From a virus: a stretch of 64,000 nt of DNA. Every line of letters begins with the position of its first letter. Position 1 is the first letter of the stretch. Of this stretch, positions 1 to 9,154 are shown in pieces. The translations under genes and the position numbers were made by a program. The notes below the pieces were generated by a model. That model made no database searches, was not told the origin of the DNA, and worked only from the letters and a program-made list of their open reading frames with translations. The stretch is from the IMG/VR virus record IMGVR_UViG_3300008952_002784, positions 62,001-126,000 of that record; one strand, given 5' to 3'.

Positions 1-1
1 A

Positions 2-499
2 GAAATAGCACAAAATAGAAGGACGTACGACTTCAATAGTGTCGGCGATCTAGATTTAGACGAGAAAGAAAGATCTAGAAAAGCAAAGCTTGAGTCTGTA
101 CGTCTTCCAATTGGTATAAGAACACCGTTGCAATTGTCAGACAATTCCAACTCTTTGTTTAGAATGAATACTGTATTATTAGATCAAATATCAGACAATC
201 TACGCAATCTTATCATGACAAACCATGGTGAGCGTTTAGGTTTTTATGACTTTGGCGCAAACTTGATGGAGTTATGTTTTGAGTTAGGCGCAGAAAGTGC
301 TGATAAAGTTGCAGTACAAAGAATTAAAAAAGCAGTTGACAAATACATGCCATATGTCAACTTAGAGACGTTTGAGCCAATTGTAGATCGTCATGATAAT
401 GAGCATACAGCTAAAGTCGGTGTAAAAGTTACTTATGGCATACCGAAGCTAACACAAAAAAAACGTGAAATAGAAGTAATTCTATACGTAGCAGGATAA
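2..499 (+). CDS. 25: Baseplate wedge protein, gp25-like (5' end outside window)
   Basis: The reading frame is open from base 2 and has no start inside the window, so the gene begins upstream; TTG at 128 is an internal leucine, not the start. About 165 residues are visible. The central part (SDNSNSLFRMNT, then an Asp-Asn-Leu-Arg-Asn helix, NHGERLGFYDFGANL and a closing beta strand EVILYVAG) matches the GPW/gp25 family, the small lysozyme-like-fold protein that joins the inner baseplate wedge to the sheath end. It is followed after one base by the gp6-like gene, the same pairing of wedge proteins found in contractile tails. Family assignment is from remembered motifs; function in the baseplate is inferred from family and context. 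Confidence 0.85.
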   Translation, partial: EIAQNRRTYDFNSVGDLDLDEKERSRKAKLESVRLPIGIRTPLQLSDNSNSLFRMNTVLLDQISDNLRNLIMTNHGERLGFYDFGANLMELCFELGAESADKVAVQRIKKAVDKYMPYVNLETFEPIVDRHDNEHTAKVGVKVTYGIPKLTQKKREIEVILYVAG

Positions 500-500
500 T

Positions 501-2348
501 ATGTCTATAGATGTAAAGAAAAAGCTAAAAAGAAAGAACAATAGAACGTACCTGGCTAAAGATTTCAATAGCTTTAGGTCAGAACTTCTTCGATATGCCA
601 AGACATATTTTCCAAACCAGATACAAGACTTCTCAGAAGCATCTTTAGGGGGTTTGTTATTAGATATGGCAGCAATGGTCGGCGATACAATGACATTCTA
701 TCTAGATCATCAATTCAATGAGCTCAACGCATACACAGCAGTTGAGAGCAAGAATCTCATTAGGCATTTAAGGTCTGCGGGAATTCAAATATCTGGTGCA
801 TCACCAGCATCAGTTTACTCAACATTTTTTATAAAAGTATATTCTGAACAACTTTCTGACGGATCGTATGCTCCAAAGAGAAGTGCTTTACCGGTGATAT
901 TAGCAGGAACGCAATGTGAATCTTTCAATGGTGTAAAATTTAACTTGACAGAAGATCTAGACTTTGCCAAGCAAGACGACGGAGGAAATTACGATGCATC
1001 ATATGTTGTTGAAGATGTTAACTCAGACGGCTCCCCAGCATCATATATCATGACATTGGAAGGATTGATGGTCTCTGGAGATGAGTCTGAAGATTCATTC
1101 AGCATAGGCACAACTCATGTGCCGTTTAGAGAGGTTTCGCTTAAGCGATCTGATGTGTCTGACATTATGTCTGTTACAGATTCGGATGGAAATCAGTACT
1201 ACGAAGTAGAATCACTGTCACAAGACACTGTATTCAAGGCAGTCATGAATTTAAATGAAGATAGCGATCTTGTTCAGAGCAATCTTGAAGTTGCCCCAGC
1301 ACCGTATAGATTCGTACGTATTGTTGATCCCAATACTCGAGTTACTCGAGTGAAGTTTGGTTCTGGAGATGCTGACTCGCTAGATGACGATATTATTCCC
1401 GATCCCAGCAAGCTATCTTTACCGCTGTATGGTAAGACAACATTTTCTAGATTTTCTATCGACCCTAATGACCTTATAAAGAGCAGAACATTAGGAATAT
1501 CACCAAAGAACACAACAATAAGGATAAGATATAGATCAGGCGGAGGACTATCTCACAACGTTCCTGCAAGTGCGATTAGAAAAATATCAAATATTAAAAT
1601 ATCTTTTAGAAGAAATCCGTCTATGGCAGATGCTACATATGTTAGATCATCACTTGATGTGAAGAATCATGATCCTGCGCGAGGAGGAGATTCTGCACCT
1701 ACTTTATCTGAATTGCGAGAAAAAATACCGGTGGCACGCCAGCAACAGTCTAGAATTGTTAGCAAACAAGACTTACTAGCAAGGATATACACTTTGCCGG
1801 CCCAGTTTGGAAGAGTTTATCGAGCGGGAATATCTGACAATCCTGAGAATCCGCTATCTTCTTTATTGTATGTTATTTCTAGAAATAGAATGGGTCAATT
1901 AGATATCACTCCGGATTCTCTCAAGAAAAACATAGCCAAATATCTAAATGAATTCAGGCTCATATCAGACGCGATAGATATATTAGACGCTAGCGTTGTT
2001 AATTACTACGTCAAATTTGGCATACTTTGTAATCCCAACGTCAACAAACAAGCAACAGTGCAGACTGCTATTGCTAGAGTGAAAGAAATCTTAGAACTTA
2101 GACACTTTCAAATAGATCAACCGATCCTGATAGATGACATTAGAAATGTTATTATCAACACACCAGGTGTTATCTCACTTATTGAACTAGATATTGGCCC
2201 ACTGGCCGGAACAATAGAGAACAGAATTTACAGTGATACATCGTTTGACTTCAAGACATCAACAGTGAGGAATATGATTACTGGCCCACAAGGATCGATA
2301 TTTGAATTGAGGTTTCCAACAAATGACATTATTGGTACAGCACTGTAG
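501..2348 (+). CDS. 6: Baseplate wedge protein, gp6-like (Baseplate_J family)
   Basis: The 615-residue product is close in length to T4 gp6 (660). Near the N-terminus, residues about 15-75 (YLAKDFNSFRSELLRYAKTY, then SLGGLLLDMAAMVGDTMTFY and Asp-His-Gln) show the typical start of gp6/Baseplate_J wedge proteins: a helical segment ending in a conserved Asp-x-x-x-x-Tyr stretch. The C-terminal third holds the RQQSRIVSKQDLLARIYTLP segment and a region ending IIGTAL that resembles the dimerising part of gp6. It would form the inner ring of the baseplate by dimerising around the hub. It starts one base after the gp25-like stop. The next gene follows after 11 bases with an AGGGAG site. Confidence 0.85.
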   Translation: MSIDVKKKLKRKNNRTYLAKDFNSFRSELLRYAKTYFPNQIQDFSEASLGGLLLDMAAMVGDTMTFYLDHQFNELNAYTAVESKNLIRHLRSAGIQISGASPASVYSTFFIKVYSEQLSDGSYAPKRSALPVILAGTQCESFNGVKFNLTEDLDFAKQDDGGNYDASYVVEDVNSDGSPASYIMTLEGLMVSGDESEDSFSIGTTHVPFREVSLKRSDVSDIMSVTDSDGNQYYEVESLSQDTVFKAVMNLNEDSDLVQSNLEVAPAPYRFVRIVDPNTRVTRVKFGSGDADSLDDDIIPDPSKLSLPLYGKTTFSRFSIDPNDLIKSRTLGISPKNTTIRIRYRSGGGLSHNVPASAIRKISNIKISFRRNPSMADATYVRSSLDVKNHDPARGGDSAPTLSELREKIPVARQQQSRIVSKQDLLARIYTLPAQFGRVYRAGISDNPENPLSSLLYVISRNRMGQLDITPDSLKKNIAKYLNEFRLISDAIDILDASVVNYYVKFGILCNPNVNKQATVQTAIARVKEILELRHFQIDQPILIDDIRNVIINTPGVISLIELDIGPLAGTIENRIYSDTSFDFKTSTVRNMITGPQGSIFELRFPTNDIIGTAL

Positions 2349-2359
2349 GGAGATGAAAA

Positions 2360-3904
2360 ATGTATCTCATACTAACATCTAGCAAAGACACATACATTAC
2401 AAATAAAATTATCAACGGCAAGTTTAGAGCAACTGATGCAAATGTCGGCCGCGCTGGAACACTTGATCTTTTCAAATTGTACGATGAGTCAACACTGACA
2501 GGCGAAGATTCGCCAACAGAGCTATCCAGGATCCTGATAAAATTTGACATAGATCGCCTTAAGTCACTTACCGGATCGATACTTGACATTAGTAATTCAA
2601 CTTTCAAATGTACTCTGAAGTTAAAAAATATACTTGGGGGCCATGCAACACCAAGTAACTATCGAATTGCTGTCTACCCTTTGTCTAAAAGCTTTGATGA
2701 GGGTATCGGTCGTGATGTAATATCATTCAATGATATTGATGGGTGCAATTTTATTACAGCATCATACTCAAATGATACCATATCATCGTGGGAATTGACC
2801 GGTGCGAACAAGCCAGGACTATTAGGAAGCAGTGATATTGACTACATATCATCAGGAAATCTACACTCAGCCGGAATTGAAGACTTGGGTGCAACACAGC
2901 ATTTCGTAGTAGGCGATGAAGATTTGAGCATCGATGTTACAAAAATAATATCAGCAACACTCAAAGATGTAATTCCTGATTTGGGCTTTCGTCTATCGTT
3001 TTCAGGGTCAGAGGAGACAGACTCAAAAACTAGATTTGTAAAGAGATTTGCTTCAAGGCACTCTAGAAATCGCTATAATCAACCACAGTTACATGTATCA
3101 TTTGATGATACACTACACGATCATCATGAATCATTCTTTTTTGACGTAACAGGAACATTGTTTCTAAATAACTTTCATAGAGGACAGCCGTCTAATATAG
3201 TTTCTGGCAGCGGGTTGACACCAGTTGTGGGATCTGATTGTGTGATTGTGCGGCTAATGACAGGATCCTACACAAAATACATCACAGCATCACAGCATAC
3301 AGGAAGCTCTACTAACAAGGGTGCTACGGGTGTTTATTCAGCAACATTTGCACTTCCGTCTAGCACTACAGATATTGTAATTGGAAAAAGTCGTGTAACA
3401 GATTTCGCCAGAATTTCAGGCTCATTGAAATTTGATGAATTTTGGGAAAGCACAGATGGCAAAGTAGGATATTATACTGGTAGTTTGGAAATTAATTCTC
3501 CCAATAGAACAGCTATGAACTTTACATCTAGAAGGCCCATACTGAAAATAATAAATGCTAGAAGTGCTTATACCTCTAGAGACAAAGTAAGATTTAGATT
3601 GTTTGTTAGAGACTACAATGATGAACTAAATACTCCTGTTAAGAGACCGCTCAAGATAAAAAGTGAAGTACTTCAAGAAGTATACTATCGAGTGCGAGAT
3701 GCAGATACAGGCGATATACTGATACCATACGAAAAAAATAAAAATGGTACTAGGCTTTCATCTGATTCTGAGGGAATGTTTTTTGATTTTTACATGTATA
3801 ATCTTTTTCCCGGTAGAGTATATACGTTTGATTTTTTAGTAGTAGATCGTGGTGTTGAGTTTGTAGCAGACAATATTAGCACTAGATTTAGATTGGATGA
3901 ATAA
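2360..3904 (+). CDS. Structural protein with DNRLRE-like beta domain
   Basis: A 514-residue protein of unknown exact role. The first 150 residues (DTYI start, SRILIKFDIDRLKSL, then FKCTLKLKNI) have the layout of DNRLRE/disaggregatase-type beta-sandwich domains, in which an Arg-x-Leu-Ile-x-Phe-Asp strand is followed by a Leu-x-Leu strand. The middle is rich in Ser, Gly and Thr and predicted beta. Near residue 400 the segment RPILKIINARSAYTSRDKVR begins a second beta-rich domain. The start ATG at 2360 has an AGGGAG site; an ATG at 2353 is out of frame. Its stop overlaps the next ATG (TAATG). Position between wedge and LamG genes suggests a peripheral baseplate or fibre-attachment protein. Confidence 0.6.
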   Translation: MYLILTSSKDTYITNKIINGKFRATDANVGRAGTLDLFKLYDESTLTGEDSPTELSRILIKFDIDRLKSLTGSILDISNSTFKCTLKLKNILGGHATPSNYRIAVYPLSKSFDEGIGRDVISFNDIDGCNFITASYSNDTISSWELTGANKPGLLGSSDIDYISSGNLHSAGIEDLGATQHFVVGDEDLSIDVTKIISATLKDVIPDLGFRLSFSGSEETDSKTRFVKRFASRHSRNRYNQPQLHVSFDDTLHDHHESFFFDVTGTLFLNNFHRGQPSNIVSGSGLTPVVGSDCVIVRLMTGSYTKYITASQHTGSSTNKGATGVYSATFALPSSTTDIVIGKSRVTDFARISGSLKFDEFWESTDGKVGYYTGSLEINSPNRTAMNFTSRRPILKIINARSAYTSRDKVRFRLFVRDYNDELNTPVKRPLKIKSEVLQEVYYRVRDADTGDILIPYEKNKNGTRLSSDSEGMFFDFYMYNLFPGRVYTFDFLVVDRGVEFVADNISTRFRLDE

Positions 3905-6900
3905 TGGCGAGTAATAATCCATTCGGCACAGGACCACTTTTCTCTCCGTCAATTGTGAGAAGGCTGGCATCTGAGAATGTTGCATTCAAAGATATGACTA
4001 TCGACAACATGAGCCAGTCACTTCTTTCACCAACAGCATCGTTCATGCATGACCCACCCGGGTCTCCTCTCAAGTCAACCCAGCAAGTGTCTTTAGACTG
4101 GTCTAAATTTGAAAATCACACATTTTTTAATTCAGCAGAAGCAAATGTCAATGTTGCATTTGATACAATTATCAATTACTATCCTTTTGATGGCACTAAG
4201 AGAGAGCTAGATAAATTTCGTAATGACCTTACAGGTTTTGAAAAATATATACTGGATAGATTTCCAAAAAACTTAGGCTATTTGAATTTTTCTGGCACAG
4301 TATCAGGTGAGTCATCTAATGCTGGAACATTTATACGTATCAATGATTATGCTGGGACTACAATGCCGACTCTATCCAGAGATAGAACAGGTAAATCGAT
4401 TCTAGACGCCGGAGTAAATTCACTATCATTTGACTTTCACTTAAGTATACCAAAGAATATTGATCTAGGGCACTCTGTTTTGGTACAGAGGGTCAAGGAT
4501 AAGAAATATGGGTTTACCCTTGTAGTAAGTGAAACAAACGCTGCAGCTGTCTCTGGCGCAATTGAAGTAATAGTATCGTCAGGCAGTCATTTTATGAGTG
4601 CATCAATGGACTTGGCCCGGGGAAGATTCCAGCATATATGCGCAACAATAAACAATACTCCCGGCATTCAAAAGATTGAATTATACAGAAATTTCAAGCT
4701 TAAGTCTACATCATCAATGAGCACAGAAATGGGAGCTTTCGGCTATGCTGATCAACCGATGTTCATAGGATCAGGAACTGCACACGGGCCATATGGAGCT
4801 TCAGAGGGCACAACATGGGTACCAACAACATCGTTCTCCGGATCGATCGATGACTTTCGTATCTTTCATTCTGCTCGAACCCCGAAAATACAAGAAAGAG
4901 AAGCACATCGAAATGTTTACCCTAGCAAGAAGCTTAAGTTATATTTCAAGTTTAATGAACCTACAGGATCTTACTCGAACAACAGTATTCTAATTGACAG
5001 TTCAGGAAATTCACTACACTCAAACATTACAAATTATAGTTCAGCGCTAAGAGAGTTAGACACTTCAGGAATAGAGAATGCCGGACGAACACCCTTAGTA
5101 TTAGAGTCGCTAAGCGAAAATCCTGTTTTATTTCCAGCACATCCAGAACTTATATCACTAAATCAAGATTTGCTAACTTCTGCTTCTAGATATGACTATA
5201 ATAACCCAAATTTAATCACAAAGCTTGTTCCAAAACATTACCTTCACGAGGCATTACAAAATGAAGGTTTCGACTTCCCAGACCCGGAAATAGGCTCAGT
5301 TGGAAATGTCTACGGAGAGTCTAAAAACTTTCCTGGAGGCGGTCAACTAAGCCCACCACATCTAATGGCAACACTTTTGTTTATATGGGCTAAACAATTT
5401 GATGAGTTGAAAATATATCTAGATCATTTTGGCAGAATGTTGCATGTTGATTATGACGACAATGGCACTGTTGCTGATACATTCTTACCTTTTCTAGCTG
5501 AATACTATGGATTTTCATTACCAAACATGACAGCTCATGCATCATTAGGGCAGTACAATAATGGTGAAAATCTAAGACCGGCTTCTGAATTGCATGACAA
5601 CTCACTGAAATATGTCCAGAATCAAATTTGGCGAAGAATCTTGACCGATCTTTCAGAAATCATAAAGTCAAAGGGTACAATTCATAGCATAAAATCGCTA
5701 ATACGTAGGATGGGAATCAATCCGGATCAAAACTTTAGATTTAGAGAATTCGGCGGCTCTAAGTCTAGAAAAATTACAGATGTACGAGAAGCTAGAATAA
5801 CAACAACAAGAATGATATCATTCTCAGGATCGCAAGCAGTTGTTACAGAAGATCTCAACTCTCACGGTATTAGCACTAACAAACCGTTTGCGCAGTCATG
5901 TTTTCTTTCGGGTGCTAGGGTAGAGGTAGGTAAACCAGATCCAGCACCATATTTGCAGTCTATAGGCTATATAACATCCAGTGACTACTCAAAGATAACT
6001 GAGGGTGATAAATTCTTCATCACGTCTTCAGACGGGCAACGCCTTACATTTATATTTGCTGCTAATGCACCTGCAGGTACTAGTGGCTCTATAGAGACTT
6101 GTACTATAAAGATAGCGGGCACAAATAACAATCAAGCACAAGAGATTTATGAAGTTATAACGTCAAGCTTCAGCGGATCTGTTGGCGGAACTTATGATTC
6201 TGATTTAGTAACTGTAATACAATCTAGTAGAGAACGGCTAAACCTGGGTAATAATGCATTTATTTCTGGTACACACAGCCCGGATACAGCTGCTATATCA
6301 TTCCAAGATTTCTCTGGCGGTTCCGGATTCATAAAGCCACACCCGAATAAAGATAAATTTGGAAATCATAGAGATCCTCAAGCTAGTCCAAAAGCACCAA
6401 AGTCTGTACAGCCGTATGGTATACACGGAGTATCTGCAAGAGAGTCAGACGGATTGTTCACTTCAGGATCTTGGACATATGAGGCATACTATGCTTTCCC
6501 AGCAAGAACAGGTTCACTTTCATACAATGTTACACAAAGTTTGTCTAGAGTTTGTACAACAGGATCGGCGGGATCGATAACCGGTTCTGGTGCAATATTG
6601 GCAAACCTTATAGCATTCTCAGGGAGTTCTGATAATTTATCAACAGGCTCACTTACGTTGTACGTAAGGCCTGTGATATCAGGAAGTATGCTAGCACTGC
6701 CTGTTACAGGGGTGAACATATTTGATGGAAACAATTGGCACATTTCATTTGGAAGAATAAGATCAGACCTAACAGGGACTATTAACTCTTCTTCATACTT
6801 TCTTAGAGCTGGCCGCGCATCTAGTGATGGAATAGAAGAGTATCACAGCAAGAGTATTCTCTTTGATGATCATGATGGTACTAACTATTTTGAGTCTTTA

Positions 6901-7908
6901 CACAGCAGTTACAATGCCAGTGGTAGCTTTTTTGTTATCGGATCACAAAGTATTGACGCATATAATCCAAATGCTACAGCCGGTGGCTTTTTAAATGACA
7001 CTAACAAAAATATTCGCCCAAGATGGACGCTATTTGAAGGAAATGTAGGTCAAATAAGATTCTGGTCAAAAGATTTGAACGACACAGAAGACATGGAGCA
7101 TGTACGAAATTTCAAATCATTGGGTGTCTCTAATCCAAAGAAGAATTTTAACTTCGTAACAGTTGAGTCTGGCTCATTTGAAAGACTTCGTGTTGACATA
7201 TCTGCAGATCAAATAAGGACAGGCTCGAATTCCTCAGGATTTATTTCTTTCTTTGATTTCTCTCAAAATAATTTACACCTCTCAGGTACTGGATTTGAAG
7301 CAAATAAACCAGCATGTGTGCCTGTAACATTCCAGCACTCAATGATATCACCATACTTTGATCAAGCAATTAACAATCAAAAAATACGTCCAAGGAGTTT
7401 CAAGAATAGCGAAACGGCACGTAGAAACAAAGTAGAACAAGCACCTTTGCATAAAATACCACCCGGAGAAATTTCTCGAGATGATAAACGTTTTAGTATC
7501 GAAGTATCTTCTGTGCAGGCACTAAATGAAGACATTATCAATATATTCTCAACATTAGATTCACTAGACGAAATAATTGGGTCACCCAACCTTGTATTTT
7601 CTCTTGACTATCCGGACTTAGAAATACTGCGAGACATATATTTTCAGAGGCTGACAACAAAGATCAACAATAGGGCATTTTTTGAGTTTTTCAAGTGGTT
7701 TGATTCAACTATATCTGACATGATTGAAAAACTAGTTCCAAGAAAAACAAGATTTTTGGGAGTCAATTTTGTTATTGAGTCACATATGCTTGAAAGGCCA
7801 AAATTCACTTATAACTATAGCGATATATACTTGGGTGAAAACGATAGACATAGCTTGAAAGGAACACTTTTACTTCGTCAACTAGTAGCAACAATTAGGA
7901 AATATTAA
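3904..7908 (+). CDS. Large tail/baseplate protein with two LamG-like domains
   Basis: A 1334-residue protein. Residues about 170-340 form a concanavalin A/LamG-like jelly roll (LSFDFHLSIP at the start, FQHICATINN in the middle, GSIDDFRIFHSARTPKIQ at the end), followed by KLKLYFKFNEPTGSY. A second LamG-like unit spans about 855-1070 (GSWTYEAYYAF to VGQIRFWSKDLNDTED). Between them is an alpha-helical region near 560-620 (QIWRRILTDLSEIIKSKGT, then IKSLIRRMGI) that resembles tail-fibre attachment segments of environmental myophages, and the C-terminal 130 residues are again helical. The N-terminus is probably the virion anchor. LamG folds usually bind glycans, so a host-surface role is inferred. 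Both gene ends overlap their neighbours by TAATG, implying coupled translation. Confidence 0.65.
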   Translation: MASNNPFGTGPLFSPSIVRRLASENVAFKDMTIDNMSQSLLSPTASFMHDPPGSPLKSTQQVSLDWSKFENHTFFNSAEANVNVAFDTIINYYPFDGTKRELDKFRNDLTGFEKYILDRFPKNLGYLNFSGTVSGESSNAGTFIRINDYAGTTMPTLSRDRTGKSILDAGVNSLSFDFHLSIPKNIDLGHSVLVQRVKDKKYGFTLVVSETNAAAVSGAIEVIVSSGSHFMSASMDLARGRFQHICATINNTPGIQKIELYRNFKLKSTSSMSTEMGAFGYADQPMFIGSGTAHGPYGASEGTTWVPTTSFSGSIDDFRIFHSARTPKIQEREAHRNVYPSKKLKLYFKFNEPTGSYSNNSILIDSSGNSLHSNITNYSSALRELDTSGIENAGRTPLVLESLSENPVLFPAHPELISLNQDLLTSASRYDYNNPNLITKLVPKHYLHEALQNEGFDFPDPEIGSVGNVYGESKNFPGGGQLSPPHLMATLLFIWAKQFDELKIYLDHFGRMLHVDYDDNGTVADTFLPFLAEYYGFSLPNMTAHASLGQYNNGENLRPASELHDNSLKYVQNQIWRRILTDLSEIIKSKGTIHSIKSLIRRMGINPDQNFRFREFGGSKSRKITDVREARITTTRMISFSGSQAVVTEDLNSHGISTNKPFAQSCFLSGARVEVGKPDPAPYLQSIGYITSSDYSKITEGDKFFITSSDGQRLTFIFAANAPAGTSGSIETCTIKIAGTNNNQAQEIYEVITSSFSGSVGGTYDSDLVTVIQSSRERLNLGNNAFISGTHSPDTAAISFQDFSGGSGFIKPHPNKDKFGNHRDPQASPKAPKSVQPYGIHGVSARESDGLFTSGSWTYEAYYAFPARTGSLSYNVTQSLSRVCTTGSAGSITGSGAILANLIAFSGSSDNLSTGSLTLYVRPVISGSMLALPVTGVNIFDGNNWHISFGRIRSDLTGTINSSSYFLRAGRASSDGIEEYHSKSILFDDHDGTNYFESLHSSYNASGSFFVIGSQSIDAYNPNATAGGFLNDTNKNIRPRWTLFEGNVGQIRFWSKDLNDTEDMEHVRNFKSLGVSNPKKNFNFVTVESGSFERLRVDISADQIRTGSNSSGFISFFDFSQNNLHLSGTGFEANKPACVPVTFQHSMISPYFDQAINNQKIRPRSFKNSETARRNKVEQAPLHKIPPGEISRDDKRFSIEVSSVQALNEDIINIFSTLDSLDEIIGSPNLVFSLDYPDLEILRDIYFQRLTTKINNRAFFEFFKWFDSTISDMIEKLVPRKTRFLGVNFVIESHMLERPKFTYNYSDIYLGENDRHSLKGTLLLRQLVATIRKY

Positions 7909-9152
7909 TGCCCACTACATCTAGAGTTAATTCAGGGTCAATTACAAGAGGAAGTGTTTCTTCTGAGAGTGGGTCTATTGATTTCCTTAGAGAGGGTGTT
8001 CATATAAGATCTTGGGATCATCTAATCAGAGCAACGGCTGTAAAAGTAAGGGTCGGCTCAGGTGGAAGAATTAAAGTCATCAACGGCAGAGTTCAAACAG
8101 GATCATTTTATCCGTTCAATGATATGGAGTCACCGTCTACTTTTGGATCAATGGGTTATGTATCTCAATCGTATGTGACTTCTTCTACTGGAATTATAAC
8201 AGAGAAATTTACACGCATTGAAAAAGAAAGGTCATCTGTAAGGATGGATTCACACCAGTCTGCTTCTGGATCTATTGCATCGATACCAAGTCACTTCATG
8301 AAATTTGACGATTATGGGCAGCCGCGAGACTTTCAAGATGGAACGCCGTTTTCTGATCAAACACTTTCTGTAGATCGCCACTCTAAAGGGACGATCAACA
8401 CCTCAGATGAAGTAGACTCTTGGAAGAAGCGTTCAGATAATATTTTTCGCGGAGGTGCTATTGAATTCATATCTAGCAACCCCAATACTATTCTTATCTC
8501 ATCTGAAATGGTTGATGCATCAACTTCTCGTCATAATGAGGGAGCAATTGAAATATTCCCAATCAGAGATGAAGCTTCTAGAACGGGTACCGAATTTCCA
8601 TTCTTTGCAAGAGGTGTTAGGGGATCAGTATTCTGCACTGATGAATCTACATTTGGGAATAGTCAGATAATAACAGATCAGTATGAGCCCTACAATGGTC
8701 ACAGAAAAGAGACTTATTTTTTAGACGGAATAGAGTTGTTTGGCGCAGATCTAATAGCATCTCGGAGTTTTGATGTCTCGGGATCTTGGTCTTTGCACTA
8801 TTCTTATCCATTTAATACCGGTACCCTGCAAACAAACAGCACATCAGATCAATTTGCAACAGCTGGCCCTCTTTCAATGCAGGGATTTGTAACAGATCAG
8901 GTTACAGAAATACGACCGTACATCGACAGCACAGACAAGCTTGAAGCTTTGACAAAGCTAGCCGAAGCATCATATGAAGATTCGAATGGCCGAGAAATGT
9001 CAATTGTAGATGCACTTACATATGTGTCATCAAATCTCAGCCTTAACGATAGTGACCTTGGCGTAAACCATAGATATGCAACTCATGGTTTCGACTATAT
9101 CAACACACCTATAGGGACAGACTCAATCGCATTCGGGGGTCTCAAGAAGTAA
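7908..9152 (+). CDS. Virion-associated protein of unknown function, Ser/Gly-rich
   Basis: I do not recognise this 414-residue protein. It begins with a low-complexity Ser/Gly/Thr run (MPTTSRVNSGSITRGSVSSE) and has many Thr-Gly-Ser and Ser-Gly-Ser turns, like the neighbouring 1334- and 1954-residue proteins. A short segment near residue 295 (SGSWSLHYSYPFNTGTLQ) looks like a single LamG-type strand pair but no full domain is visible. No signal peptide or membrane segment is seen. The ATG overlaps the upstream stop (TAATG) and the next gene starts 2 bases after the stop, so it is translated with the two large adhesin-like genes and is probably part of the same tail structure. Confidence 0.5.
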   Translation: MPTTSRVNSGSITRGSVSSESGSIDFLREGVHIRSWDHLIRATAVKVRVGSGGRIKVINGRVQTGSFYPFNDMESPSTFGSMGYVSQSYVTSSTGIITEKFTRIEKERSSVRMDSHQSASGSIASIPSHFMKFDDYGQPRDFQDGTPFSDQTLSVDRHSKGTINTSDEVDSWKKRSDNIFRGGAIEFISSNPNTILISSEMVDASTSRHNEGAIEIFPIRDEASRTGTEFPFFARGVRGSVFCTDESTFGNSQIITDQYEPYNGHRKETYFLDGIELFGADLIASRSFDVSGSWSLHYSYPFNTGTLQTNSTSDQFATAGPLSMQGFVTDQVTEIRPYIDSTDKLEALTKLAEASYEDSNGREMSIVDALTYVSSNLSLNDSDLGVNHRYATHGFDYINTPIGTDSIAFGGLKK

Positions 9153-9154
9153 TA